DNA of 14,886 nt from Micavibrio aeruginosavorus (GTDB lineage Bacteria > Pseudomonadota > Alphaproteobacteria > Micavibrionales > Micavibrionaceae), in contig QFQB01000046.1 of NCBI GenBank assembly GCA_003241475.1, positions 1 to 14,886 of the forward strand. The letters are read 5' to 3'. Positions 7,353 through 13,936 of this stretch are shown in pieces. Every line of letters begins with the position of its first letter. Position 1 is the stretch's first letter. The notes beneath the pieces are model-generated. The model searched no databases and was not told the origin of the DNA. It worked only from the letters and a program-made list of their open reading frames with translations. A program made the translations under genes and the position numbers.

Positions 7353-8006
7353 ATGTCTTTGGTTCGTTTTTTCATATTCATTGTTGTTCTGTCTCTTCCT
7401 TCAGTGGCAAAGGCGGATTATTTCGTCTGGCAGGACGACAAAACCGGCTTGAGCCTGACGTTCCCAGATACGTGGAAGATGCAGAACAATGTCAATGTAG
7501 ATACAATTTTGACGGTGGCTGGTCCTTCCGAAAACGAGCAACCGACCTGCCGCGTCGATGTGCGCCTCGACAAACGCTACACGATTTTCCCTGCACGCTA
7601 TGGCGATGCGATCCAGAAGGTCGCTGTCAGCAAGCCTTTCTGGGAAAAATACCTGACGCAATATGACGAGCATCAACTGGGTGCGATGTATGACGGGGCT
7701 GGGCTTGGCCGCTGGTACGCCAGTTTCGCTATGGCGTCCTATTCCAAACGCTTTGGCACGGCCTTGCAATCCCGCCGGGCCATCATGTTCGCTTCGCTTT
7801 ATAACGACAAGCTCTATGTCGTCGAATGTTCTGCGCTGGCCCACGGCTATGAGCGCTGGGAGGCTGATTTCAAGGGAATTATCAAGAGCATTGATTTCAA
7901 AAAGGCGTATCATGAGCTTCCGACCGGTGAATACGCCAACTTCCTCGACGATGCCGAAACCTATTTCTGGAGCCAGACAGGCCCTGATGGAACGGTTGCC
8001 TATTAG
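7353..8006 (+). CDS. Secreted protein of unknown function
   Basis: No family recognised with confidence. The 217-residue product starts with a classical signal peptide (VRFFIFIVVLSLPSVAKA, probable cut after Ala21), so the mature part is likely periplasmic. It opens with FVWQDDKTGLSLTFPDTWK, a phrase resembling the start of PsbP/DcrB-like alpha-beta domains, where a beta-strand pair is followed by a Phe-Pro-x-x-Trp turn. A segment ending KLYVVECSALAHGYERWEADFKGIIKSIDF would fit the closing strand and helix of such a fold. There are two cysteines in the mature part (in PTCRVD and VVECSA), which could form a disulfide. It follows trpS after 23 bp and precedes a repeat-bearing gap and the TSUP permease gene. 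The fold suggestion is weak; the signal peptide and the coding status are solid. Confidence 0.8.
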   Translation: MSLVRFFIFIVVLSLPSVAKADYFVWQDDKTGLSLTFPDTWKMQNNVNVDTILTVAGPSENEQPTCRVDVRLDKRYTIFPARYGDAIQKVAVSKPFWEKYLTQYDEHQLGAMYDGAGLGRWYASFAMASYSKRFGTALQSRRAIMFASLYNDKLYVVECSALAHGYERWEADFKGIIKSIDFKKAYHELPTGEYANFLDDAETYFWSQTGPDGTVAY

Positions 8007-8015
8007 AGATTGGTG

Positions 8016-8077
8016 ATTGGGGTTTGGAGATTGGTAAAAAACGTCTAATATCCAGCAACCAACTTCTAAAATCCAAT
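8016..8077 (+). repeat. Imperfect inverted repeat, possible RNA hairpin
   Basis: Bases 8016-8034 (beginning ATTGGGG) can pair with 8059-8077 (ending ATCCAAT) around a 24-base loop. In RNA made from the plus strand 17 of 19 positions pair, three of them as G-U. In RNA from the minus strand those three would become A-C mismatches, so the plus-strand transcript folds better. It lies between the stop at 8006 and the start at 8085. There is no U-run after the stem, so it is not a standard intrinsic terminator; it might protect the 3' end of the upstream message or affect the next start. Confidence 0.55.
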
Positions 8078-8081
8078 AGCC
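8040..8081 (-). repeat. Two-copy 21-bp tandem repeat
   Basis: Read on the minus strand, 8081-8061 and 8060-8040 are direct copies of 21 bases with 16 identities, sharing the core TGGAT-T/A-TTAGA. The flanking 8008-8035 carries three further GATTGG words on the plus strand. Twenty-one bases equal seven codons, which is why the minus strand reads as a repeated seven-residue peptide (GYWILEV, GCWILDV), but I see no gene there. It overlaps one arm and the loop of the hairpin. Confidence 0.6.
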
Positions 8082-8084
8082 GAT

Positions 8085-8999
8085 ATGCAAGTCTACCTTC
8101 CCATCGCTGAAATGTCCGTACCGGCAGAAAGCCTCGCGCTACTAGGCATTGCTGTCGGATTTTTGTCGGGCTTGTTCGGTGTCGGCGGCGGATTTCTGGC
8201 CACGCCGTTCTTGCTGTTCATGGGAATTCCGCCCGCCGTCGCCGTAGGCACCCAAGCCAACCAGTTGATTGCCACGAGCGTGACCGCCGTGCTGGGCCAT
8301 TGGCGCCGCGGCAATGTGGATATCCATCTAGGCTCCATCATGCTGGTCGGCGGGATGGTTGGATCGGTTGCGGGGATTTTTCTGTTTCGGATGCTACAAC
8401 ATTTCGGCCAGATAGATTTGTTCATCGCCGTTTCTTATGTGCTACTGCTGGGAAGCATCGGCGTGATGATGCTGATCGAAAGCGTTATGGCTGTTCTCAA
8501 CCGCGCGAAGGTGACAGAAGACGTTCAAAGTGTGGCGCAGCGCCCGTTCTTTCGCAATCTTCCCTATAAAACGCGCTTTATGAAGTCGCGCCTGTATATC
8601 TCGTCGCTACTGCCGATCGGCGTTGGGTTTTTGGGCGGATTGATGATCTCCGTGCTCGGGATCGGCGGCGGATTCGTGATGGTTCCCGCCATGATCTACA
8701 TACTCGGCATGCCGAGTTTGCTGGTTGCCGGAACATCGTTGTTCCAGATCATCTTCATATCGTCTTTTGCCTGCATCCTGCACGCGGTCGCAAACGGAAC
8801 TGTCGATGTGATGCTGGCGCTCATTATGACGGCGGGCGGCGTGGTCGGCGCGCAAGTCGGGGTCCGGCTGGCCCGCAGGGTCAAAGGCGCTCCGGCGCGG
8901 GTTGCGCTGGCTTTAATTATTGTCGGTGTATGCATCCGCATGCTGTTCGAGCTGTTCGTGCAGCCGGTCGATATTTTCACGCTGGATATACGCAAATGA
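8085..8999 (+). CDS. TSUP family permease (sulfite exporter TauE/SafE-like)
   Basis: Inner-membrane transporter of the TSUP family, whose members move sulfur oxyanions or organic anions; the substrate here cannot be read from sequence. The 304-residue product shows the internal two-fold repeat typical of the family: GLFGVGGGFLATPF (about 29-42) and VLGIGGGFVMVPAM (about 190-203), each followed by a helix with AVGTQANQ or VAGTSLFQ. About eight membrane helices are predictable, with a longer polar loop at about 140-170. I kept the start at 8085 because MQVYLPIAEMSV matches the usual N-terminus of the alphaproteobacterial subgroup; this ATG has no Shine-Dalgarno sequence. Its stop overlaps the next gene by 4 bp, and this permease is commonly paired with a TIGR02186 protein in alphaproteobacteria, so they probably work together. 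Confidence 0.9.
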   Translation: MQVYLPIAEMSVPAESLALLGIAVGFLSGLFGVGGGFLATPFLLFMGIPPAVAVGTQANQLIATSVTAVLGHWRRGNVDIHLGSIMLVGGMVGSVAGIFLFRMLQHFGQIDLFIAVSYVLLLGSIGVMMLIESVMAVLNRAKVTEDVQSVAQRPFFRNLPYKTRFMKSRLYISSLLPIGVGFLGGLMISVLGIGGGFVMVPAMIYILGMPSLLVAGTSLFQIIFISSFACILHAVANGTVDVMLALIMTAGGVVGAQVGVRLARRVKGAPARVALALIIVGVCIRMLFELFVQPVDIFTLDIRK

Positions 9000-9742
9000 G
9001 AGCTTTGATCCTGTTTGTAGCGCTGCTGGTGTTGTTTCCCTGTGCGGTTTGGGCGCAACCTGTGCCGCTGCAAGTAGAACTGGCCGATAGCCGTGTCGAT
9101 ATCACCACTGGTTTCAACGGCACCAAGGTTGTCTTGTTCGGCACGTCGGATGAAGCTGTGGCCGATATCGTCATCATCCTGCGCGGGCCGGAAACCACTG
9201 TGGCCGTACGCCGCAAGGGACGCGTCATGGGCGCGTGGATGAACAGGAAGTCGGTCGAATTCCGCCGCGTGCCCAGCTATTACGACATCGCGTCCACGCT
9301 CAGCGACGAATATCTTGAAAGCAATCAGCCTGCCTTGATCGAAAACCAGATCGGCCTCAACCATCTCGATATTTATACTGAAGACAATGAGGATGCGGCG
9401 ACGCTTGATATTTTCCGCGACGCGCTGATCCGCAATATGCAAGAACAAGGGCTTTATGCGCTGAAGCCTCACGTGCTCAACAGCCTTAATCCCCGTTTTT
9501 TCAAGGCGACGTTCCTGCTGCCCCCCGGCGTGCCGACGGGGCTTTATACGATCGAAACGCTGATGCTGCGCGACAACGCCGTTCTTTCAAAAGAATCCCG
9601 CACACTGATGGTCGGTCAGGTCGGATTCAATGCGCGCGTGTATTTGTTTTCGCGCGAATATTCATTCTTCTACGGAATTTTTGCGGTGGTCATGGCTTTG
9701 ATCACCGGCTGGTCCGCCTTTACATTTTTGAGAAGGGATTGA
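8996..9742 (+). CDS. TIGR02186-type membrane-anchored periplasmic protein
   Basis: Conserved alphaproteobacterial protein of unknown function. The 248 residues begin with a signal peptide (ALILFVALLVLFPCAVWA, probable cut after Ala20), continue as a largely beta-rich periplasmic domain (LQVELADSRVDITTGFNGTKVVLFG, then ILRGPETTVAVRRKGRVMGAWMN), and end with one membrane helix (about 224-243, FFYGIFAVVMALITGWSAF) and a short basic tail. The periplasmic part, with its GLYTIETLMLRD ending, resembles an immunoglobulin-like sandwich, an inference from strand pattern only. The start is the ATG at 8996, which overlaps the permease stop as ATGA; an in-frame ATG at 8930 lies inside the permease gene and would put a non-hydrophobic stretch before the signal peptide. 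Coupling to the permease suggests a partner or sensor of that transporter. Confidence 0.85.
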   Translation: MRALILFVALLVLFPCAVWAQPVPLQVELADSRVDITTGFNGTKVVLFGTSDEAVADIVIILRGPETTVAVRRKGRVMGAWMNRKSVEFRRVPSYYDIASTLSDEYLESNQPALIENQIGLNHLDIYTEDNEDAATLDIFRDALIRNMQEQGLYALKPHVLNSLNPRFFKATFLLPPGVPTGLYTIETLMLRDNAVLSKESRTLMVGQVGFNARVYLFSREYSFFYGIFAVVMALITGWSAFTFLRRD

Positions 9743-9744
9743 AC

Positions 9745-10254
9745 ATGAGCAGCGACGCAGCGCCCGATATCGCCGAAGAATTCACCGCGCCCAAGCAGGG
9801 CCGTAAAGGGGACGGCGGCACCTATCTTGTTGTCGCCGACGACAGCGAGGAATTTGCAACAGCCTTGCGCTATGCCTGCTTTGCGGCCAAGAGCCATCGC
9901 GGGCGGCTGGGCATTTTGCACATTATCGAGGATCAAGATTTCCAGCATTGGGGAACCGTCGAGGGCCGGATCAAAAAAGAACTTCGCGAAAAGGCGGAGC
10001 AATATCTCTGGACCATCGCCAAAACGGCGAATGATCTTAACGGCACTATTCCATCGTTATATGTTGCTGAAGGAGAGCCGGGAGAAGCCCTGACCAAGAC
10101 CATCGATGCGGACAATCACATCGTCCAGCTCATTCTGGGCGGAAAATCCGGCTCTGCGCCGGGGCCGCTGGTCAGTTTTTGCATCGGCAAGGGGCTGGAG
10201 CGCATGAAAGTGCCCGTGGTTGTCGTACCGTCCCATATCAAAGAGTTTTCTTGA
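9745..10254 (+). CDS. Universal stress protein (UspA family)
   Basis: Cytoplasmic alpha/beta protein of the Usp family; members bind ATP or act as stress-responsive modulators. The 169 residues start with a polar tail, then YLVVADDSEEFATALRYACFAA (first strand and helix, with the expected Asp pair) and LGILHIIEDQDF; the protein ends VVQLILGG-type strand, GPLVSFCIGKGLERMKVPVVVVP. The canonical ATP loop G-x2-G-x9-G-(S/T) is only partly kept: GGKSGSAPGPLVSF is followed by Cys-Ile instead of Gly-Ser, so ATP binding is uncertain. The ATG at 9745 has AAGGG seven bases upstream; an alternative TTG at 9739 would overlap the preceding stop. The Usp-Nfu order is common in alphaproteobacteria. Confidence 0.9.
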   Translation: MSSDAAPDIAEEFTAPKQGRKGDGGTYLVVADDSEEFATALRYACFAAKSHRGRLGILHIIEDQDFQHWGTVEGRIKKELREKAEQYLWTIAKTANDLNGTIPSLYVAEGEPGEALTKTIDADNHIVQLILGGKSGSAPGPLVSFCIGKGLERMKVPVVVVPSHIKEFS

Positions 10255-10322
10255 TTTAAGGCGTGCCCTTGAAGTAGGACTGAATGCGTATTATTTCGCT
10301 GACAGCGACCAAGGAGCCTTAA

Positions 10323-10877
10323 ATGTTCATTCAGACCGAAGCCACGCCAAATCCTGCGACCGTAAAATTCATTCCGGGCGTGCCTGTGATGACCTCGGGC
10401 GTGGCGGAATTCATATCGACGGATGCTGCCGCGAAATCGCCGCTCGCCGAGCGCATTTTCGCCGTGAACGGCGTTCAAAGCGTGTTCTTCGGAAGCGATT
10501 TCGTCTCGGTAACAAAAGGCGATTCCACAGACTGGCCGCAGATTAAGGGGCCGATCCTTTCGGCGGTGATGCAACACTTCTCCATGGGGGAGCCGTTGTT
10601 CCGCGAAGAGGGCGCCATCGCCGCAGCCAGCGATGATTTGCTCGATGAAATTTCAAAGCAGATTAAAGAGCTGATCGACAAGCGCGTTCGCCCAGCCGTG
10701 GCCATGGACGGCGGCGACATCGTGTTCGAAAAGTTTGAAAAGGGCGTGGTCTTCTTGAAGATGCGCGGCGCATGCTCGGGCTGCCCCAGCTCCACCGTCA
10801 CGCTTAAAAGCGGCGTGGAGAATATGCTCCGCCATTATGTGCCTGAAGTGCTCGAAGTTCGGCAATCGGTCGAATAA
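10323..10877 (+). CDS. Nfu-type iron-sulfur cluster scaffold/carrier protein
   Basis: Carries or assembles [4Fe-4S] clusters for delivery to target enzymes. The 184 residues show the N-terminal Nfu_N domain (MFIQTEATPNPATVKFIPG to about residue 87) and the C-terminal NifU-like domain from about 110, with RPAVAMDGGDIVFE and the cluster-binding C151-x2-C154 in MRGACSGCPSSTVTLKSGVENML. Both domains are complete and the length is normal for the alphaproteobacterial/mitochondrial NFU1 type. The ATG has a good AGGAG six to seven bases upstream. Its stop is one base away from the stop of the convergent deacetylase-like gene, leaving no room for a separate terminator. Confidence 0.95.
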   Translation: MFIQTEATPNPATVKFIPGVPVMTSGVAEFISTDAAAKSPLAERIFAVNGVQSVFFGSDFVSVTKGDSTDWPQIKGPILSAVMQHFSMGEPLFREEGAIAAASDDLLDEISKQIKELIDKRVRPAVAMDGGDIVFEKFEKGVVFLKMRGACSGCPSSTVTLKSGVENMLRHYVPEVLEVRQSVE

Positions 10878-10878
10878 A

Positions 10879-12021
10879 TTATTCTATATTGATGGAATCC
10901 GAGACATCCGCCGCATCATGCTGCGCGGATGTTTTTTCTTTTGCGGATTGCGCTGCTTGCAATAAATCCTGCGGAACAGTGTAGAGAACGCCGAACCAGC
11001 GCCAGCGCGGGTCTTCACCGGCAACGGCCGGAACAGGAAGCGTGCAATTAATGCGCGGGCGGTCTTCGTCGAAAGGGTTTGAAAAGCGCAATTCGACACG
11101 GCTGTTCAGGATTTCCAGTTTGGGTTTTTCTTCGCTGGACGAAAAGCAGGAAAGATTTTTCAAATATTTGCTCATATCATCCGCGACCGTAAAACCGATT
11201 GCCGGTGTCAGCGTATGCAGGTGAGGATCTGTGGGGGAGATGTCCTGCACAGGCAATGGCAACGCATTTGCGGCCATGATAAAGCGGTCGATATCTCCGT
11301 AAGTTTCCGTGAGGGTAAAACGCGGCAAGGCATATCGGTCGTCCTTGATGGAGGCGACGCCCGATTGTTGTCCGAACGCGGCTTTGAATCCCATGGATTT
11401 TATAACGTTCTTATAGGCATCGTCGTAATCGCCGAATGGGTACGCGAAAAAGAGCGGTTGAACATCCAACTCGTCGCGCACGGCGGCGATGGAACTGTTG
11501 ATCTGGCGTTTTACTTCAACGTCGCTAGCGCCTGTCAAACGGCTATAGGCGGCGCTTTGAATGCCGAAACTGGCATGGCCGCTACGTTTCAAGGCCCGCA
11601 GGTCGTCCCAGTCCATGGCCGGCGGCGCGCCTGCAGAAACCCGGTCCGCAGGGATGAAAACGGTGAAGGGCAGATCATGTTCTTCCAAAAGTGGCAGGGC
11701 GATGTCGCGTACAGACTTGTCTGCACCATCAAATGTCAACACTACGCTACGGTCGGGCAGAGGCTTGCCGCTGTTGAAAGCGTCGATCACATCAGCCAAA
11801 GGTAAAACGGTGTATCCGCCGGATGTCAGTTCGTCGATTTGCGCGGTGAACTGTTCCGTCGTCAGGCTTCCTGCGGGATTGTCGTCGTTGCCGACGGCGA
11901 AATAGGCAAAAATCACTGCGGCGCTTTGGTCTGCCGGCATGCTTAAAGCATGGGCCGGAGCCGTCATAAACAGTCCCGCGCAAAAAGCCAGCGCGGCCAA
12001 TCTAATGGGACGTAGGAACAT
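10879..12021 (-). CDS. Secreted polysaccharide deacetylase-like protein, metal site lost
   Basis: Member of the NodB-homology (carbohydrate esterase 4) fold by overall layout, but probably not a deacetylase. The 380 residues start with a signal peptide (RLAALAFCAGLFMTAPAHA, cut near Ala25). The scaffold is recognisable: GGYTVLPLADVIDAFNSGKPLPDRSVVLTFD (69-98), FFAYPFGDYD (191-200), GFKAAFGQQSGV and ALPRFTLTETYGDIDRF. However, the catalytic/metal motif TFDD reads T96-F97-D98-Gly99, and the zinc motif H-x3-H reads Gln155 and Tyr159 in GIQSAAYS. The early YHRF-like motif also reads YFAV (40-43). The frame is open and GC is normal, so this is a conserved-looking pseudoenzyme and not a broken gene. 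The C-terminal part (about 270-380) has two spaced cysteines (C292 region and NCTL) and no known domain. The start has a weak ribosome-binding site. It converges with nfu. Confidence 0.88.
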   Translation of the reverse strand: MFLRPIRLAALAFCAGLFMTAPAHALSMPADQSAAVIFAYFAVGNDDNPAGSLTTEQFTAQIDELTSGGYTVLPLADVIDAFNSGKPLPDRSVVLTFDGADKSVRDIALPLLEEHDLPFTVFIPADRVSAGAPPAMDWDDLRALKRSGHASFGIQSAAYSRLTGASDVEVKRQINSSIAAVRDELDVQPLFFAYPFGDYDDAYKNVIKSMGFKAAFGQQSGVASIKDDRYALPRFTLTETYGDIDRFIMAANALPLPVQDISPTDPHLHTLTPAIGFTVADDMSKYLKNLSCFSSSEEKPKLEILNSRVELRFSNPFDEDRPRINCTLPVPAVAGEDPRWRWFGVLYTVPQDLLQAAQSAKEKTSAQHDAADVSDSINIE

Positions 12022-12136
12022 GCCGTGAACGTAGCTTATTTACGGGAGGCGATCTAGTTTAAAAACGGCAGGGGTGGCTTGAACTAGCGGCACAGGGATT
12101 TACATGCTATGCGAGTGTGGCATTAGAGGATTTTCT

Positions 12137-12733
12137 ATGACGGACGGTACTAAACTAGACAAAAACGCTCTCAACACTCTGTTTTTGGAGGCGCGAAGCT
12201 ATAATGGCTGGTTGGCGCAGGATGTTCCGGTTTCCCTGTTGCATCAGATTCATGATCTCGCCCGTATGGGGCCGACGGCCGCCAACAGCTGTCCGATGCG
12301 GGTGGTTTTCGTCAAATCAAAAGAGGCCAAGGAAAAGCTCAAGCCGTTTTTGGACAAGGGCAATCAGGAAAAGACCATGGCCGCGCCTGTTGTTGCGCTC
12401 TTTGCCATGGATCGGAAATTTTATGACCATTTGCCAAAACTTTTTCCGCACACGGATGCAAAAAGCTGGTTTGAAGGCAAGCCTGATAAAATAGAAGATA
12501 CGATGGTGCGCAACGCGACTTTGCAGGCGGCTTACTTTATGCTCGCGGCCAGATCATTGGGGCTGGATTGTGGGCCGATGTCCGGCTTTAAAAAGGCGGG
12601 CGTTAAAGAGGCGTTCTTCCCCGACCTCGACGGCGAAGTGAATTTTATCTGCAGTCTTGGATATGGCGACAAAGCCGCGATTTTTCCGCGTTTGCCTAGA
12701 TTTGAATTCGACGAGGTATGCGGCATTGTCTGA
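12137..12733 (+). CDS. rutE: Malonic semialdehyde reductase RutE / HadB-like nitroreductase
   Basis: FMN-dependent NAD(P)H oxidoreductase of the nitroreductase superfamily. In the Rut pathway RutE reduces malonic semialdehyde to 3-hydroxypropionate, but no other rut gene is in the window, so the natural substrate is open. The 198 residues match the RutE length and pattern: ARSYNGW (FMN phosphate-binding Arg-Ser), MGPTAANSCPMRVVFVKS, RNATLQAAYFMLAARSLGLDCGPMSGF, and the C-terminal LGYGDKAAIFPRLPRFEFDEVCGIV. The start is the ATG at 12137 with GAGGA seven bases upstream; an ATG at 12104 in the same frame has no ribosome-binding site and adds residues absent from the family. Its 3' end overlaps the tsaB start by 8 bp. 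Confidence 0.88.
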   Translation: MTDGTKLDKNALNTLFLEARSYNGWLAQDVPVSLLHQIHDLARMGPTAANSCPMRVVFVKSKEAKEKLKPFLDKGNQEKTMAAPVVALFAMDRKFYDHLPKLFPHTDAKSWFEGKPDKIEDTMVRNATLQAAYFMLAARSLGLDCGPMSGFKKAGVKEAFFPDLDGEVNFICSLGYGDKAAIFPRLPRFEFDEVCGIV

Positions 12734-13424
12734 CGCCCGTTCCGCCATACTCGCTTTCGATTCCGCGCTTGGCGGCTGTATTGCCGCCGTGCTTGATCCT
12801 GCGTTGGGCAAGACGGCCTCGCGCGTTTTGGAAACGGACCGCGCACAGGCATCAAAGCTTATGCCCATGGTGCAAGAGGTGATGGAAGAGGCAGGGATTT
12901 CTTTCGGCGATGTGTCTTTTATTGTGACGACAAATGGGCCGGGGTCTTTCACGGGGCTTCGCATTGGTTTGTCGGCGGCGCGGGCCATGGCACTTGCGCT
13001 CAGCGTCCCTTTGCAGGGCGTAAGCACGTTCGCCGCCATGCAGGCCAGTTGCGATCCGAAGGCGCCATCGCTCGTTGTGTTGGAAAGCAAACGCAAAGAT
13101 TATTACGTACAGGCTTTCGATGGCGCTGGAGGGATGGAGGGCGAGCCGTTCTGCGCCGAAATCGAAGAGATCATAGAGAAAGCGAAAGGACGCATAGTTT
13201 GCAGCGATGCCGGCGCGCGTTTGAAGGCCGAAGGCGCGGGAGCATTTGCGTCCCTGATCGACCGCCAGCTCTATGATCCGCTGATCCTTTTGAAACTGGG
13301 CGAGAAGGCTTTTCAGGCGGCGGGCGGTGCGGCAGGACCGGTCGAACCGTTTTACATGCGCGGAGCGGATGTTTCCGTATCTAAGAAAGTTCAACGGGAA
13401 ATAACAGGCTTTCCATTGCAATAA
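12726..13424 (+). CDS. tsaB: tRNA threonylcarbamoyladenosine biosynthesis protein TsaB
   Basis: Inactive Kae1-like partner of TsaD; the TsaB-TsaD-TsaE complex attaches the threonylcarbamoyl group to A37 of ANN-reading tRNAs. Visible are ILAFDSA at the N-terminus (8-14), the nucleotide-fold motif TTNGPGSFTGLRIGLSAARAMAL (68-90) and an ending around PFYMRGADVS. It lacks the metal-binding His pair of TsaD, as expected. I start it at TTG 12726 (232 residues, near the usual 231), with GAGG nine bases upstream, because the family starts a few residues before ILAFDSA; there is no in-frame ATG at a suitable place. The TTG overlaps the nitroreductase stop, suggesting coupling. In many alphaproteobacteria rimI follows tsaB; here mucR follows after 95 bp. 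Confidence 0.92.
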   Translation: MSDARSAILAFDSALGGCIAAVLDPALGKTASRVLETDRAQASKLMPMVQEVMEEAGISFGDVSFIVTTNGPGSFTGLRIGLSAARAMALALSVPLQGVSTFAAMQASCDPKAPSLVVLESKRKDYYVQAFDGAGGMEGEPFCAEIEEIIEKAKGRIVCSDAGARLKAEGAGAFASLIDRQLYDPLILLKLGEKAFQAAGGAAGPVEPFYMRGADVSVSKKVQREITGFPLQ

Positions 13425-13485
13425 CATCTATCCAAAATCAAGTATTCGTTTATTTTTTGTTGCTATTATTACTTGTGAGCGTAAT

Positions 13486-13491
13486 TATAAT
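13486..13491 (+). promoter_or_regulatory. -10 box of the mucR promoter in an AT-rich leader
   Basis: The gap 13425-13519 is clearly AT-rich and holds a perfect TATAAT at 13486-13491, giving a start near 13498 and a leader of about 22 bases. No good -35 box lies 16-18 bases upstream (CTATTA), so an activator or extended contacts may be needed. MucR/Ros proteins bind AT-rich sites with T-A steps and usually repress their own gene; the run of T-A steps at 13450-13490 is a plausible autoregulatory site, but this is inference. Confidence 0.5.
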
Positions 13492-13519
13492 TTAAGCCCA
13501 TCATTTGCGGAGATTTATC

Positions 13520-13936
13520 ATGGCAGACCAGACAACCCACACGGATCTTCTTTCGTTGACCACTGAAATTGTGTCGTCGCATGTCTCGAACAATACGGTC
13601 GCGCAGTCAGATATTTCGGGTTTGATCGAACAGGTGTACCGCACGCTTTCGAACCTCGGCAGCGGCGGAACGGTTCTTTCCGCAGACCGCCCGCAGCCTG
13701 CCATCGCCATCAAGAAATCCGTGACGCCGGAATATATCGTCTGTCTGGAAGACGGCAAAAAACTCAAGATGCTCAAACGCCATTTGAAAACGGCTTACGA
13801 CATGACGCCCGAAGAATACCGCGAGCGCTGGGGTTTGCCTGCCGATTATCCGATGGTCGCGCCAAGCTACGCCAAGCAGCGTTCGCGTCTTGCCAAAGAC
13901 ATCGGTCTCGGCACGAAGGGAAAACCTAAGAAGTAG
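13520..13936 (+). CDS. mucR: MucR/Ros family transcriptional regulator
   Basis: Small DNA-binding regulator of the alphaproteobacterial Ros/MucR family, which controls envelope, motility and virulence genes. The 138 residues have an N-terminal oligomerisation part (1-60) and the DNA-binding domain TPEYIVCLEDGKKLKMLKRHLKTAYDMTPEEYRERWGLPADYPMVAPSYAKQRSRLAKDIGLG, whose key elements are C75, H88 and the MTPEEYRERWGLPADYPMVAP helix-turn. The prokaryotic zinc finger C-x2-C-x9-H-x4-H is here C75-x2-D78-x9-H88-x4-Y93, so two of four canonical ligands are replaced; such variants are known in this family. The ATG at 13520 has GGAG seven bases upstream. Its last 11 bases overlap the end of the convergent VOC gene. 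Confidence 0.93.
   Translation: MADQTTHTDLLSLTTEIVSSHVSNNTVAQSDISGLIEQVYRTLSNLGSGGTVLSADRPQPAIAIKKSVTPEYIVCLEDGKKLKMLKRHLKTAYDMTPEEYRERWGLPADYPMVAPSYAKQRSRLAKDIGLGTKGKPKK

Noticed and set aside
7401..8090. Minus-strand open frame with the GYWILEV-GCWILDV peptide
   Set aside because: The peptide comes from the 21-bp tandem repeat, and the rest is antisense to the secreted-protein gene with no motif or ribosome-binding site.
8930..8995. Earlier ATG for the TIGR02186-type protein
   Set aside because: It would put 22 charged residues before a classical signal peptide and overlap the permease gene by 70 bases.
10266..10295. Heat-shock-type promoter (CTTGAAG) before nfu
   Set aside because: Only about 14 bases separate it from TATTAT, and the -10 lacks the C-rich part expected of RpoH promoters.
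12022..12136. Promoters for the deacetylase-like gene and the nitroreductase in the divergent gap
   Set aside because: Candidates such as TTGAAC-N18-CATGCT (plus) and TTCAAG-N16-TAAACT (minus) match the consensus too poorly to annotate.
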